A stretch of 64,000 nt of DNA from Bacillota bacterium (GTDB lineage: Bacteria > Bacillota > DSM-12270 > Thermacetogeniales > Thermacetogeniaceae): positions 1 to 64,000 of the forward strand of contig JARYLU010000009.1 of the NCBI GenBank assembly GCA_029907475.1, in the 5' to 3' direction. Shown piece after piece: positions 25,003-33,885 of the stretch. The translations under genes were made by a program, and so were the position numbers. The notes below the pieces were generated by a model, which saw only the letters and a program-made list of their open reading frames with translations, was not told the DNA's origin and did not search any database. Each line of letters opens with the position of its first letter. Within the stretch, counting starts at the first letter, position 1.

Positions 25003-26725
25003 CTCTTTCCACCACCTTTCCCCAGCGGCGCAGGAGCCCCGCGTAAGGAAAAAGATTCGTGTAGGTCGCCAGCACGTAGAGCTCCTCCACTCCCTCCGCT
25101 GCCTGCTGGGCCAGAATCTTAAGACTGGCGGCGCGCTCCGGAGCCAGCGCCAGCCGCCCGGGGTCGATCCCGGCGTACTTCAGGCAGACGGCGAGGTCCG
25201 CGGCGCGGCGCCCGGCGCAGATGATCTTTTTAATGCGCGCTCCGGCCAGCCGGGCGAAGTCGGCGTCCCAGAGCCACGAAACGTCCCGCCCGTCTGCAGC
25301 GAGGTCGTTAATCGCGATCACCAGCGCCTTCTCTGTCCTCCCCTCCAGGATGGTCTTCAGGACTTCATCCACTCCGGCCGGATTTTTGATTAAAGCAAGC
25401 GTGCAGGGGCGCCCCTGGAAAATGAACTCCTCCATTCTCCCCAGAGCCGGGGTGTAGTCGAGGAGGGCGGTTTTCAGGCAGCCGGCAGGAATGCCGAGGG
25501 TTAGGGCGGCGGCCGCCGCGCCGAGGACGTTGTACACATTATAGAACCCCCGCAGGGGAGCCTCGAGGAAAAGGTTCCGGCAGGGCTCCGGAGTCCGGCT
25601 ACCGCCCGCGGGCGGCTGAAGGCCGGACAGGCCGCTATTTAGGCCGCTTCTGTTGAAGCCGCGGCTGAGGAGACCAGGCTCAGAGGAGCCGGGGCCGGAT
25701 AAAGAAAAGCGCAGGGAAAATCTCAACGCATCACCGGCGTTCACATCAAAGGCTGCAAAGTCAAGCACCGGACGGTGGAAACCGCAGTCAGGGCAGAAGT
25801 AGTCTCCAAGCTGGCCGTAGTGGTAGTAATGGTATACAAGGGCGGTCCCGCAGCACAGGCAGAACCTCCCTTCGCGTGTTTCCCCGGAACCTTTTAGAAC
25901 AATCCCCGCAACTTGATCCGGAATACCTCCGGAAGGCGCGGCACCGGCCGGAGCGGCGGGCGGAGCAGCTCCAGGTGAGGTGGAACCGGGGGAAGCAGCA
26001 CCGGCGGAAACACCGGGCAGGCTGCCGCCGGCTGAAGTGGCACCGGGCAGGGCGGCAACGGAGGGAGCGGCACCAGGCGAAACGGTTCCGGATGGAACGG
26101 CACCGGCCGGGGCAGTATCCCGGAGGACACCGAAGTAGCAGGTACGGGGGTGACCGCGGCCGACAGATGCCACGAGGGGGTCATCTCCGTTTAAAATCAA
26201 GGTCACACCGGGGAGTCCCGCGACCGCACTGCGCAGGAGCGCCGTCGTGCGCTCCAGCTCCCAGTAGCGGTCGAGCTGGTCGCGGAAGTAGTTCGTCACG
26301 ATTACGAGCTCCGGTCTGGCTGCGGCGAAGACCTTCGCGACGCTCCCCTCATCCACCTCAAGGAGTGCCACCCGGCTCCGCGGCCTCCCTAACCGGGTAC
26401 AGTCCCGGATCAGGGCGGTTGCCACGCCGGGCAGCATGTTGGCGCCCTCGGCGTTGTGGGCGACCGTGAAGCCCGCCCGGCGCAGGGTATGAGCCAGGAG
26501 GTTGGCGGTGGTGGTTTTGCCGTTGGTCCCCGTCACCGCCAGCACCCTCTCGTAACCGGGTACCAGGAACTGGACAAGCCCGGGAAAGATCTTCAGGGCT
26601 ACCACCCCGGGCAGGGATGTCCCCGGGTGCCCGAAGAGCCGGCACCCGAAGGCCACCAGCCTTGCGGCCAGCAAAGCGAGGACCAGCCGCACCCAGACCG
26701 TGATTTTAATCCTGCTCCGACTCAC
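24971..26725 (-). CDS. murT: Lipid II isoglutaminyl synthase, Mur ligase subunit, with low-complexity insertions
   Basis: Mur ligase fold with P-loop VTGTNGKTTT (64-73), a four-cysteine zinc ribbon (C289/C292, C311/C314) typical of MurT, and a C-terminal DUF1727 domain. It activates the D-Glu carboxylate of lipid II with ATP and uses ammonia from GatD. At 584 residues it is well over the usual 440-460. The excess is an Ala/Pro/Gly/Ser stretch at residues 205-266, built of short AP-S-G units, and a second Ser/Gly-rich insertion at 342-382, on both sides of the zinc ribbon. GTG start after AAGGAG. An N-terminal hydrophobic segment may bring it to the membrane. Confidence 0.9.
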   Translation of the reverse strand: MSRSRIKITVWVRLVLALLAARLVAFGCRLFGHPGTSLPGVVALKIFPGLVQFLVPGYERVLAVTGTNGKTTTANLLAHTLRRAGFTVAHNAEGANMLPGVATALIRDCTRLGRPRSRVALLEVDEGSVAKVFAAARPELVIVTNYFRDQLDRYWELERTTALLRSAVAGLPGVTLILNGDDPLVASVGRGHPRTCYFGVLRDTAPAGAVPSGTVSPGAAPSVAALPGATSAGGSLPGVSAGAASPGSTSPGAAPPAAPAGAAPSGGIPDQVAGIVLKGSGETREGRFCLCCGTALVYHYYHYGQLGDYFCPDCGFHRPVLDFAAFDVNAGDALRFSLRFSLSGPGSSEPGLLSRGFNRSGLNSGLSGLQPPAGGSRTPEPCRNLFLEAPLRGFYNVYNVLGAAAAALTLGIPAGCLKTALLDYTPALGRMEEFIFQGRPCTLALIKNPAGVDEVLKTILEGRTEKALVIAINDLAADGRDVSWLWDADFARLAGARIKKIICAGRRAADLAVCLKYAGIDPGRLALAPERAASLKILAQQAAEGVEELYVLATYTNLFPYAGLLRRWGKVVERGAAQSMPSLS

Positions 26726-26884
26726 TTTTAAAATCTCCTTTTTTATCTACCATGAAAGATATGATTCGGGTATCCTTGCGCTTGCTCCTGGACTCCGGTC
26801 GGTTGCCAGGCAAGCCTTCTGCTCTTACTCCCAGTATACCACAATCAATGTTTCATGTCCCTGAGAGGGGACGGGGACGTGATT

Positions 26885-28099
26885 TTATCTCCTGCTGTCC
26901 GGCAGCAGGAGGGTGAGGAGAAGAGCGGGGAGCGGCAAAACCGCCACGATCTTCAGCGCCGCCGGCACGCCCCAGAGATCTGCAACATTTCCCAGCAGGA
27001 GGGTGCCCAGCCCTCCCATTCCCACCGCAAAGCCGAGCATTAACCCCGAAGCAAGCCCGACGTGGCCGGGGATTAACTCCTGTGCGTAGACAACCGTAAT
27101 GGCAAAGCTGGAAATCAGTACCAGGCCGCTCCACCCGACAAGGACGGCGCTCCAAACCCCTGTAGTGGAGGGGAGGTAAAGCAGGGAAGGAATCACGAGA
27201 GCGAAAGAAAAAAGTAAAACCGTTCTTCTCCCCCACCGGTCGGAGAGATATCCCCCGAGCAGGGTTCCTACCGCGCCGGCGAGGAGAAAAATCGTGAGCA
27301 GCATGCTGGCAAAATTGGGATCGCTCCCCAGGTAGTCCACATAGTAAAGAGGTATGAAAGTAGTAAAACCCACGTGGACCCAGGAGCGCAGGGAGGTTAT
27401 GATAACCAGGAAAAGCAAAGCAACCCGGGCAGCAGGCCCCGGGTCACGCAAGGGGTACTGAGCCACCGCGGCGGAATTCGGGTTTAACTCTTTTCTGCAA
27501 GGTTCGCCGCACCCGGCCGCGCCACCGCGTTCCCTGGCATCCTGCACCAGGCGGGCCAGGACGGGAAGAAATCCCTGCATCAGTAAAGCGGTGGCAAGAG
27601 CCGGAATCAGCAGGCCGATCATCCCAAAGCGCCCAGCCTGTGCCAGAAGCAAGGCAGCCGTCAGGGGGCCGAGGCCAAACCCCAGGCTCCCTCCTACAGA
27701 ATAAACGGATAGCGCGGTTGCCCTTTGTTTTTCCTTACTGATTAAAAAGGTCTGCTTCGAACCTTCAGGGTGGTACGCCGCAGATCCCAGCCCGCTGATC
27801 AGAACACCCAGCAAAATCAGAGCATAGGCCGGCCCCACGCCGGCCAGCGCCATTCCCAGTGCCGAAAGGAAGCACCCCAGAGGAAGGAGCCAGCGGCTTG
27901 TAAACCGGTCGCTCCAGATCCCAAAAAGAGGCTGGGTTACGGAAGCGCTCAAGCTTGCGACCAGAACGACCACGCTCACCGCAGTATAGGAGAGATCGAA
28001 CTCATCCTTTAAAACCGGGAGCAGCATGGGGAGCGCTCCCTGGCTCAAATCGGTGACGAGGTGACCGAGACTCAACAGCATCAGGAGCAGAACCTGCAA
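26885..28099 (-). CDS. MFS transporter, fosmidomycin-resistance (Fsr) type
   Basis: A 404-residue 12-helix carrier. The opening LSLGHLVTDLSQGALPMLLP and the A-motif-like GIWSDRFTSR / GYLSDRWGRR loops match the Fsr-type branch of the major facilitator superfamily, proton-driven exporters; substrates differ and are not known here. The central loop after helix 6 is long and hydrophilic. TTG start behind AAGGAGG. It follows no obvious operon partner. Confidence 0.82.
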   Translation of the reverse strand: MQVLLLMLLSLGHLVTDLSQGALPMLLPVLKDEFDLSYTAVSVVVLVASLSASVTQPLFGIWSDRFTSRWLLPLGCFLSALGMALAGVGPAYALILLGVLISGLGSAAYHPEGSKQTFLISKEKQRATALSVYSVGGSLGFGLGPLTAALLLAQAGRFGMIGLLIPALATALLMQGFLPVLARLVQDARERGGAAGCGEPCRKELNPNSAAVAQYPLRDPGPAARVALLFLVIITSLRSWVHVGFTTFIPLYYVDYLGSDPNFASMLLTIFLLAGAVGTLLGGYLSDRWGRRTVLLFSFALVIPSLLYLPSTTGVWSAVLVGWSGLVLISSFAITVVYAQELIPGHVGLASGLMLGFAVGMGGLGTLLLGNVADLWGVPAALKIVAVLPLPALLLTLLLPDSRR

Positions 28100-28244
28100 G
28101 ACGCGTCCTCCTTGAATGACAAGGTACAGAATAATAATACGGCAACCGTTTTAATTTATCCAGCCTTTTTCTTCGAGGTTCCTCAATTTTCAATCAGTTC
28201 CTTTCCGGCAGTTTCTCCGGTTTCCCGATAAATGTCTTGAAATT

Positions 28245-28274
28245 TTCACAATAGGGTTCCCCCCTGCATATAAT
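28245..28274 (+). promoter_or_regulatory. Candidate SigE promoter of cotJABC
   Basis: TTCACAAT (28245-28252), 14 bases, CATATAAT (28267-28274) resembles the mother-cell SigE pattern (GKMATATT-N14-CATACAMT): 7 of 8 in the -10, weaker in the -35. It lies 95 bases before cotJA, a gene under SigE in Bacillus. Confidence 0.45.
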
Positions 28275-28369
28275 GAACGGTAAATGTTGGGCAAGATACC
28301 ATCTCTGCGCCCCTTGCCCAAGCCTGATTGACAGGGCGCAGGTCCAACCGCGAAAGGAGTTGGGACAGG

Positions 28370-28555
28370 ATGGCAAATTCTGAAGAAAACAAAAAGAAAG
28401 AGGAGCAGGCTGACGCTTACTACTATCCCGATCACATGCACCTGAGACTGGCTACAGCATACGTTCCGCCCCAGGTGCTCAGGGAAATGTTCCCCCTTCC
28501 GGAAGCCCTGAGCAAGGGAACCCTTTTCCCCGAGCTGTACCGGCCCTATCCCTAA
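28370..28555 (+). CDS. cotJA: Spore coat protein CotJA
   Basis: A 61-residue protein with the CotJA core MHLRLATAYVPPQVLREMFP and LSKGTLFPELYRPY. It is part of the CotJ inner-coat complex. ATG 28370 sits 9 bases after AAAGGAG; longer in-frame versions add residues foreign to the family. First gene of cotJABC. Confidence 0.9.
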   Translation: MANSEENKKKEEQADAYYYPDHMHLRLATAYVPPQVLREMFPLPEALSKGTLFPELYRPYP

Positions 28556-28573
28556 AAATGTGAGGTGGTTTCT

Positions 28574-28834
28574 ATGAATCGCCAGCAAGTGAGGATACTG
28601 CGGGAAATTCAGGAGCTTGAGTTCGCCGCGCTTGAATTGAACCTTTACCTCGACACCCACCCGAATGACGAAACGGCCTTAAACGCCTTCAACAGCCTCG
28701 TGTCCCGTCTTGCCGAGGCCAGGCGGGTCTACGAGGCAGAATTCGGCCCTCTCATCAACTTCGGCTACTCTTCTCCAAGCCGCTTGCCCTGGCAGTGGAT
28801 CGAAGAGCCCTGGCCCTGGGAAATTACATATTAA
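28574..28834 (+). CDS. cotJB: Spore coat protein CotJB
   Basis: An 86-residue protein beginning MNRQQVRILREIQELEFAAL and containing LYLDTHPNDETALNAFN, characteristic of CotJB, with the Trp-rich end WPWEITY. ATG 28574 is preceded by GAGGTGG. It lies between cotJA and cotJC with short gaps, one transcript. Confidence 0.92.
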   Translation: MNRQQVRILREIQELEFAALELNLYLDTHPNDETALNAFNSLVSRLAEARRVYEAEFGPLINFGYSSPSRLPWQWIEEPWPWEITY

Positions 28835-28846
28835 AGGGGGGAGTAA

Positions 28847-29422
28847 ATGATGTGGCTTTATGAAAAGAAACTGCAATACCCGGTCCGCGTTTCCAAACCC
28901 GACCTCAAAATGGCTAAATACTTATTTACCCAATACGGCGGGCCGAACGGAGAACTTTCAGCAGCGGTCAGGTACCTCACCCAGCGCTACACGATGCCCA
29001 CAAACAGGGCGAAGGGCGTGCTGACAGACATCGGCACCGAGGAACTGGCGCACTGGGAGATCGTCGGGACGATGATCTACAAGCTGATGAAGGGCGCAAC
29101 CCCCCAGGAGATCCGGCGTGCCGACCTGGGAAGCTATTACGCCATTTGGGACGGGGGGATCTTCCCCAGCGACTCCAACGGCGTTCCCTGGACATCCGCT
29201 TACATTAATTCCATGGGCGATCCGGTAGCAAACCTGCATGAGGATATGGCAGCGGAGGAGAAGGCGCGGGCCACTTACGAGCACCTGATCAACCTCACCG
29301 ACGACCCCGATCTCAAGGACGGGTTACGGTTTTTGCGGCAGCGGGAAGTCGCCCACTTCCAGCGCTTCGGCGAAACCCTCGACCACATCCAGGGCTATAT
29401 GCAGAGCAAAAAGCTCTTCTAA
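28847..29422 (+). CDS. cotJC: Spore coat protein CotJC (manganese-catalase family)
   Basis: A 191-residue ferritin-like protein homologous to Mn catalase: GELSAAVRYLTQRY, TEELAHWEIVGTMI and HEDMAAEEKARATYEHLINL supply Glu/His metal ligands on a four-helix bundle. It belongs to the spore coat and may remove peroxide. ATG start after AAAGGGGGG. Ends the cotJ operon. Confidence 0.95.
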   Translation: MMWLYEKKLQYPVRVSKPDLKMAKYLFTQYGGPNGELSAAVRYLTQRYTMPTNRAKGVLTDIGTEELAHWEIVGTMIYKLMKGATPQEIRRADLGSYYAIWDGGIFPSDSNGVPWTSAYINSMGDPVANLHEDMAAEEKARATYEHLINLTDDPDLKDGLRFLRQREVAHFQRFGETLDHIQGYMQSKKLF

Positions 29423-29446
29423 AAAAATAAATACTGGTTTAAAAAT

Positions 29447-29499
29447 GGGGGACAGGTAAAACCGTATAACACAAAAATGCTTTCCCCCTTCTTTTTCTT
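29447..29499 (+). terminator. Possible terminator after cotJC
   Basis: GGGGGA and TCCCCC pair over a 30-base loop, followed by the pyrimidine run TTCTTTTTCTT. The long loop makes it weak. Confidence 0.35.
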
Positions 29500-29566
29500 A
29501 TGGCATGATTTTCCCTGAGGGCGGACGGCACCGAAAAGGAGAAGAGTTCAATAGTGATCAGCTGGC

Positions 29567-29598
29567 GAAATAAATTGCCCGGCGGCATTCAGCCGGGC
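29567..29598 (-). terminator. Terminator overlapping the LysM gene stop
   Basis: GCCCGGC and GCCGGGC (29598-29577 on the minus strand) form a perfect 7-bp stem with the TGA stop of the LysM gene in its 5' side and loop; AATTTATTT follows. Confidence 0.6.
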
Positions 29599-29924
29599 AG
29601 GCAGATCTTCTGGCCGATCTGAAGGTTCTCGGGGTCGATATGGGGGTTCAACTCCAACAGCCTTTCCACCGTTGTCCCGATGGCCCGTGCAATGCTGAAC
29701 AGGGTGTCCCCGGCAGCCACCTCCCAGTAGACACCCGAAGGGCAGGGGGGTAATTCCTCCGGGAGGTTGATCACCTGACCGACCTGAAGGTTATTCGGGT
29801 CGATGCCGGGGTTAAGCCGGAGCAGTTCGGCAATTGTAGTGCCTGATTGAGCGGCGATCAGATACAGGGTATCCCCCGGCCTCACCCGCCAGGAACCACG
29901 GCCCATAATCCTCACCTCTGGCAT
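29589..29924 (-). CDS. Double LysM domain protein, probably spore/cell-wall associated
   Basis: 111 residues made almost only of two LysM domains, WRVRPGDTLYLIAAQSGTTI... and WEVAAGDTLFSIARAIGTTV..., each with the NPGIDPNNLQVGQ type ending. LysM binds the GlcNAc sugars of peptidoglycan. There is no signal peptide, as for coat proteins made in the mother cell (SafA/YkvP-like). Next to cotJABC but opposite in direction. Confidence 0.85.
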   Translation of the reverse strand: MPEVRIMGRGSWRVRPGDTLYLIAAQSGTTIAELLRLNPGIDPNNLQVGQVINLPEELPPCPSGVYWEVAAGDTLFSIARAIGTTVERLLELNPHIDPENLQIGQKICLPG

Positions 29925-30076
29925 ACTTTTTGGTGTATCTTATGCGCCGGCCTCCGTAATGGGAACAAAAAAGAAAGAAAAACCGCTCAGAACGGAGGGG
30001 AGAAATCACCCGAAAGAAAAAAAGCCCAGGACCGATGCCCGGAGCGGGTGAAACAAAAGGATGGGAGAAAAGGGGT

Positions 30077-31213
30077 TTAAGAAAGATAAGGCTCCAGGAG
30101 CCGGGCAACGGCACGTGCAGCAGCCGGCTTTTTCAGCCGGGAAGCTGCCTGTTTCATTTCAGTACGCAGGTGAGCATCCTTGAGCACGCGGCGCAAGCAC
30201 TCCGAAAGCTCGGAGATGTTTTGGGCCGCCAGCGCCGCCCCTGCCGCCACGAGAAAGGCGCGGTTGCTCTCCTCCTGGCAGGGGAGCGGCCTGTAAATAA
30301 CTACGGGCAGTTCCATCGCAAGGGCCTCGCTCATCGTTAATCCCCCCGCCTTGCTGACCAGGCAGCTTGCCGCTCCCATGAAGGAGGGAACCTCTTTCGT
30401 GAAGCCCAGGATCAACACTTTGTTGCGCCCCTTTTTCACGAGCCGGCGCAGCTTGAAGCGCTGCCTGGGATGGCGGACACCGGCCACTACTCCGACCAAA
30501 GGAACGGGAAAGTCGGCCAGAAGCCGGCAGAGGCGGGGAAGGTCCCCCCTGAAGCAGGTAGCCCCGTTGAGGACGAAAACCAGGGGAAGCCCTTCGCTTG
30601 CAGGAGGTAGGCCCGGGAGCAGCTCAGGGAGCTTTTTTCCTGGATGTGTTTCAAAACGCGGGTCAATCGGGATCCCGGTTGCAGCCACCTGATGAGGCGG
30701 GATTTTGCGGCAAATCAGATCCCCGGCCATGACCTCGTTGGCAACGATGTAGAGGTCGGTGCCCGGCTGAATCCATTGCTGGTGCAAAGTGTAATCAGTA
30801 ACGACAGTCACCAGGGGGCAGCGGACCAGTCCCCGCCGCTTCAGGTTCGCAGCGACTGCGGCAGGAACGGGGAAGGTGCTGATTAAAAGAACCGGGTTCG
30901 CGCGCCGGAGGTACCTGCGAAACCTCCGCGCCCCGCACGTACAGATAAACTTCTGAAAAAGGGAACCGGGCCGGAGCTGGTTCGTATAAGCAAAAAAACG
31001 GCGGTAAAGCCGCGGCATATGGATCATCAAGTCGTGGTAGCCGAGCCTGGTCAACCAGTCGAAGAAAAAGCCGGCAAACTTCAGGTAGTTAACGACATCC
31101 ACCTGAACCCCAGGGTAGGTCTGCTCCAAGGCCTCCTTCAAGGCCTGAGCGGCTTGCCAGTGACCGGCCCCGAAACGCACCGCCAGAATCGCGACCCGTT
31201 TTGCCTCTCCCAT
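30077..31213 (-). CDS. MGDG-synthase-like processive glycolipid glycosyltransferase (UgtP type)
   Basis: The N-terminal MGDG synthase domain holds AVRFGAGHWQAAQALKEAL, with the GxGH motif, and VNYLKFAGFFFDWLTRLGY; the C-terminal GT28 half has LGFTKEVPSFMGAASCLVSK and AGGLTMSEALAMELPVV for the UDP-sugar. The family adds glucose or galactose to diacylglycerol for membrane lipids and lipoteichoic acid anchors. ATG 31213 is 7 bases after GGGGG; 36 nucleotides further upstream give an unlikely extension. Single gene. Confidence 0.88.
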   Translation of the reverse strand: MGEAKRVAILAVRFGAGHWQAAQALKEALEQTYPGVQVDVVNYLKFAGFFFDWLTRLGYHDLMIHMPRLYRRFFAYTNQLRPGSLFQKFICTCGARRFRRYLRRANPVLLISTFPVPAAVAANLKRRGLVRCPLVTVVTDYTLHQQWIQPGTDLYIVANEVMAGDLICRKIPPHQVAATGIPIDPRFETHPGKKLPELLPGLPPASEGLPLVFVLNGATCFRGDLPRLCRLLADFPVPLVGVVAGVRHPRQRFKLRRLVKKGRNKVLILGFTKEVPSFMGAASCLVSKAGGLTMSEALAMELPVVIYRPLPCQEESNRAFLVAAGAALAAQNISELSECLRRVLKDAHLRTEMKQAASRLKKPAAARAVARLLEPYLS

Positions 31214-31408
31214 TCTCAAGCCCCCAGAGTGACCCCTTTCGTCCGGCACTCAACCAATTTGCGAGTGCTCAAACTGCAAACAACCAAACCACATTTAAAT
31301 TGAACGCCAGGTTTCATTCAGTACGACAATTTTATGGTAGGCTACGAGCGGGAAAAAATCAAGACCGGGATTCACCGGTCAACCGGAACCAATTGAATAA
31401 CAGTGCGG

Positions 31409-33766
31409 TTAATCGGATGATGGCGCAGCTAACGGTACGGTTTTGGAATAAAGCAGGGACTGGTAGATGAGGGTGGCAACTTCGGCCCTGGTGGCTGAAG
31501 CTGCAGGCCGGAAGTAACCTCCGCTCCCCTGCAAGATCCCGGCCGCTGTCGCACGACGTACCGCTTCCTGGGCCCAGGAGGGAATCTGCCCGGCATCCTC
31601 AAAGACAACCGGGGAACGGGCTTCCGGAAGCTCCAGGGCACGGGCAATCAAGACCGCAAGCTCGGCGCGGGAAATTGCCCGGTCCGGCCGGAAGGTTCCA
31701 TCCGGGTATCCTCCGATGACGCCCCGGCCCCAGGCAGCTTTCAGGCCGGGAAGCGCCCAGCCAGGAATTTCGTCCCTGAAAGGAAGGTTCACTTTATCAG
31801 AAACCGACCATCCGAGGGCGCGCGCCAGGATGGTTACAAATTCGGCCCTGGTAACCGCCCGGTCCGGCCGGAAGGTTCCATCCGGATAGCCCCGGATCAC
31901 ATCCCGCCCGACCAGCTCCCGCACGGGAACCTGGGCCCAGTGGCCTGCCACATCGGGAGGAAGGGGAACTCCCACCGTCACGGGAACCTCAACAGCGAAA
32001 CCCAAAAAGGAAGCCCTGATCTTCCCTGCCGCATCCTCACTCCCTGCAGAGAACCTTCCGTTCTGGACCGCTCCAATTGCTCCCTCCACTTCCCAAAGCA
32101 CTTCAGTGGGGGGAAGTGTCCAGACCCTCCCGTCTTTTCCCCGCACCTGCGCCTTGAAAGAAACCTCTTCTCCCGGGTTGAGCTTAACCACACCGGGAGC
32201 CACTTCTAAACCTTCCAGATCCGCCGGTCCGATCACCCTTACCTGGTACTCCTGCCGGATTCCTTGAAAAGCTGCTTCGAGAGTCACGGTTCCGCTCTCC
32301 AGCCCCCGGAAACGGTTTCCCTCAAAGGCGCCGCTCCCTTTCCGGACGGTCCACTTCACCTGGCCCGCCTCTACAGGGAAGGGGTTGTAGTATTCATCGT
32401 AACCCCGCGCTTCGAAGGTGTACTCCAGGCCGGCAAGCACTTCGCGCGGTCCCTGGACCACCAGCCCCGCGAGTTTTCCTTGAGGAGCGGTGGTAAAGAT
32501 CCCCAGGGCGTTGGGGACCGGGCGGGGCGTATCCTGCGCCGGATTATTCACCAGGATGGGCAACTCTTCTCCCAGGGGACGGACGGCGAGGCTCGTAGAA
32601 CCACCCCCGTCGAGGTTCAGGGCGCGCCAGACGCCAAGCCGCTCTGCGAGGAATTCAGCCAGCTCCCGCTGGAACATCCCCCGGCTCTTCTTTCCCCCTT
32701 CGACGGCCACCAGGTAGAGCCTCTTCCCATCCTGCGAGAAGCCCACCGCGGAGCGGGCGAACTTCCCTTCAATGTCTTTAGGGAAAGCCGCAACGGGCTT
32801 CCCGTTCACAACAAGGAGGTTCCTCCCGCCGACAGCGGTTTGAACTTCCTCGCCCCGGGGCGTGACCCGGTAACTCACGGAAACGCGGGCGCCGGGTTGA
32901 CAGTAAGCGCGCAGGAACTGCGCCGCCGCGCCATGGCCGGCCAGCACAAAACCACGTTCAGGGATTGCGACACCGGGCTGGTCCTCGCGGACCTCAAGAA
33001 CAACCCCGTCCTTTACTACCACTTCCACCCAGCCCGGCAGGTCGGTCTGGGCACCCCGGCTCACCGGTCCCCAGCAGGAGTCGTAGAGGTGAAGCCGCTC
33101 GCAATCGGAGACATCCGTCTGGCCTCCAACGAGAACAGAATAGCGGGGCTTGTTGATCCCGGCAAGGGGAAAGGTCAAAGGGAAGAGTGCTGCTTCGCCC
33201 GTACTGGCATTGAGCATGTCGCTACTTTGTGTGTCACTCGAATCCGGTGGGGGGGTAACCTGAACATGCCCTTCGAAATTGAATATTTCGACCAGGGGTA
33301 CCAGATCGCGGGTCAGGGCAAAGGCATAAAAATCATCCCGCAGCATCGGGCTCGTTAAAACCTGCCCATCCTTGACGGTAATCCCCAGGGGGTGTTTTCC
33401 CTCTTTGAGGTGGAAAAAATCTGCATTGAGGGCGGCAACCGCCCCGACGCGGCGGGTCGTTTCGTGAACCGGGCGCACCGCGCCAAAACTCTGGTTATCG
33501 GCTCCCACCAGCACGTCGACCTTCACGTAGGGATTGGCGAGGTCTATATTCAAGGTGTAAATCTTCAAAGGTCCCTCATCGGTTTCTTGAAAGAACTCCT
33601 GAAGAGTGACGCCTGACGCAACAGGCTCTGTCCTCACCTCTTCGCGGAGCACGGTGTATGCCCCGGCAGGGAGGGGAAGCCCCAGAGCAAGAGAAAAAAT
33701 CAGGCAGAAAACTGCCCCCACCCTTATTCTCCGAAGATGTCGCCCCCATCTCAGACGTTGCTTCAT
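31409..33766 (-). CDS. Phosphodiester glycosidase with S-layer homology anchor
   Basis: A secreted protein of 785 residues with signal peptide (FCLIFSLALGLPLPAGA). The N-terminal part has the phosphodiester alpha-GlcNAcase (NAGPA) fold: VAALNADFFHLKEGKHPLGI, AAVGGRNLLVVNGKPVAAFP and LNLDGGGSTSLAVRP. Two beta-sandwich, Ig-like regions follow (residues 430-590). Three SLH motifs end it, with GYPDGTFRPDRAVTRAEF and GYPDGTFRPDRAISRAEL nearly identical. It should sit on the S-layer and hydrolyse sugar phosphodiesters of teichoic-acid-like or exopolysaccharide polymers. Confidence 0.88.
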   Translation of the reverse strand: MKQRLRWGRHLRRIRVGAVFCLIFSLALGLPLPAGAYTVLREEVRTEPVASGVTLQEFFQETDEGPLKIYTLNIDLANPYVKVDVLVGADNQSFGAVRPVHETTRRVGAVAALNADFFHLKEGKHPLGITVKDGQVLTSPMLRDDFYAFALTRDLVPLVEIFNFEGHVQVTPPPDSSDTQSSDMLNASTGEAALFPLTFPLAGINKPRYSVLVGGQTDVSDCERLHLYDSCWGPVSRGAQTDLPGWVEVVVKDGVVLEVREDQPGVAIPERGFVLAGHGAAAQFLRAYCQPGARVSVSYRVTPRGEEVQTAVGGRNLLVVNGKPVAAFPKDIEGKFARSAVGFSQDGKRLYLVAVEGGKKSRGMFQRELAEFLAERLGVWRALNLDGGGSTSLAVRPLGEELPILVNNPAQDTPRPVPNALGIFTTAPQGKLAGLVVQGPREVLAGLEYTFEARGYDEYYNPFPVEAGQVKWTVRKGSGAFEGNRFRGLESGTVTLEAAFQGIRQEYQVRVIGPADLEGLEVAPGVVKLNPGEEVSFKAQVRGKDGRVWTLPPTEVLWEVEGAIGAVQNGRFSAGSEDAAGKIRASFLGFAVEVPVTVGVPLPPDVAGHWAQVPVRELVGRDVIRGYPDGTFRPDRAVTRAEFVTILARALGWSVSDKVNLPFRDEIPGWALPGLKAAWGRGVIGGYPDGTFRPDRAISRAELAVLIARALELPEARSPVVFEDAGQIPSWAQEAVRRATAAGILQGSGGYFRPAASATRAEVATLIYQSLLYSKTVPLAAPSSD

Positions 33767-33885
33767 TTTCCCGGCTAGAAATGCCTCCCGGCATTTTCAG
33801 CCCTTTCCCTCCTTCAGGTGATATCGTGCAACAAATGGCTCTAAAATATTAGACAAGTTCGGAGGGTAAAATGTTCCGTCTTTTC

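Noticed and set aside
31679-31885. Two 26-base repeats as insertion-sequence ends
   Set aside because: They are 180 bases apart, equal to the SLH motif period, and both encode the GYPDGTFRPDRA segment.
32264-33358. Long plus-strand reading frame opposite the SLH protein
   Set aside because: It lies wholly antisense to a well-supported gene and shows no family or ribosome site; high GC favours such frames. The same holds for 35318-36175, 61547-62452 and 62495-63871.
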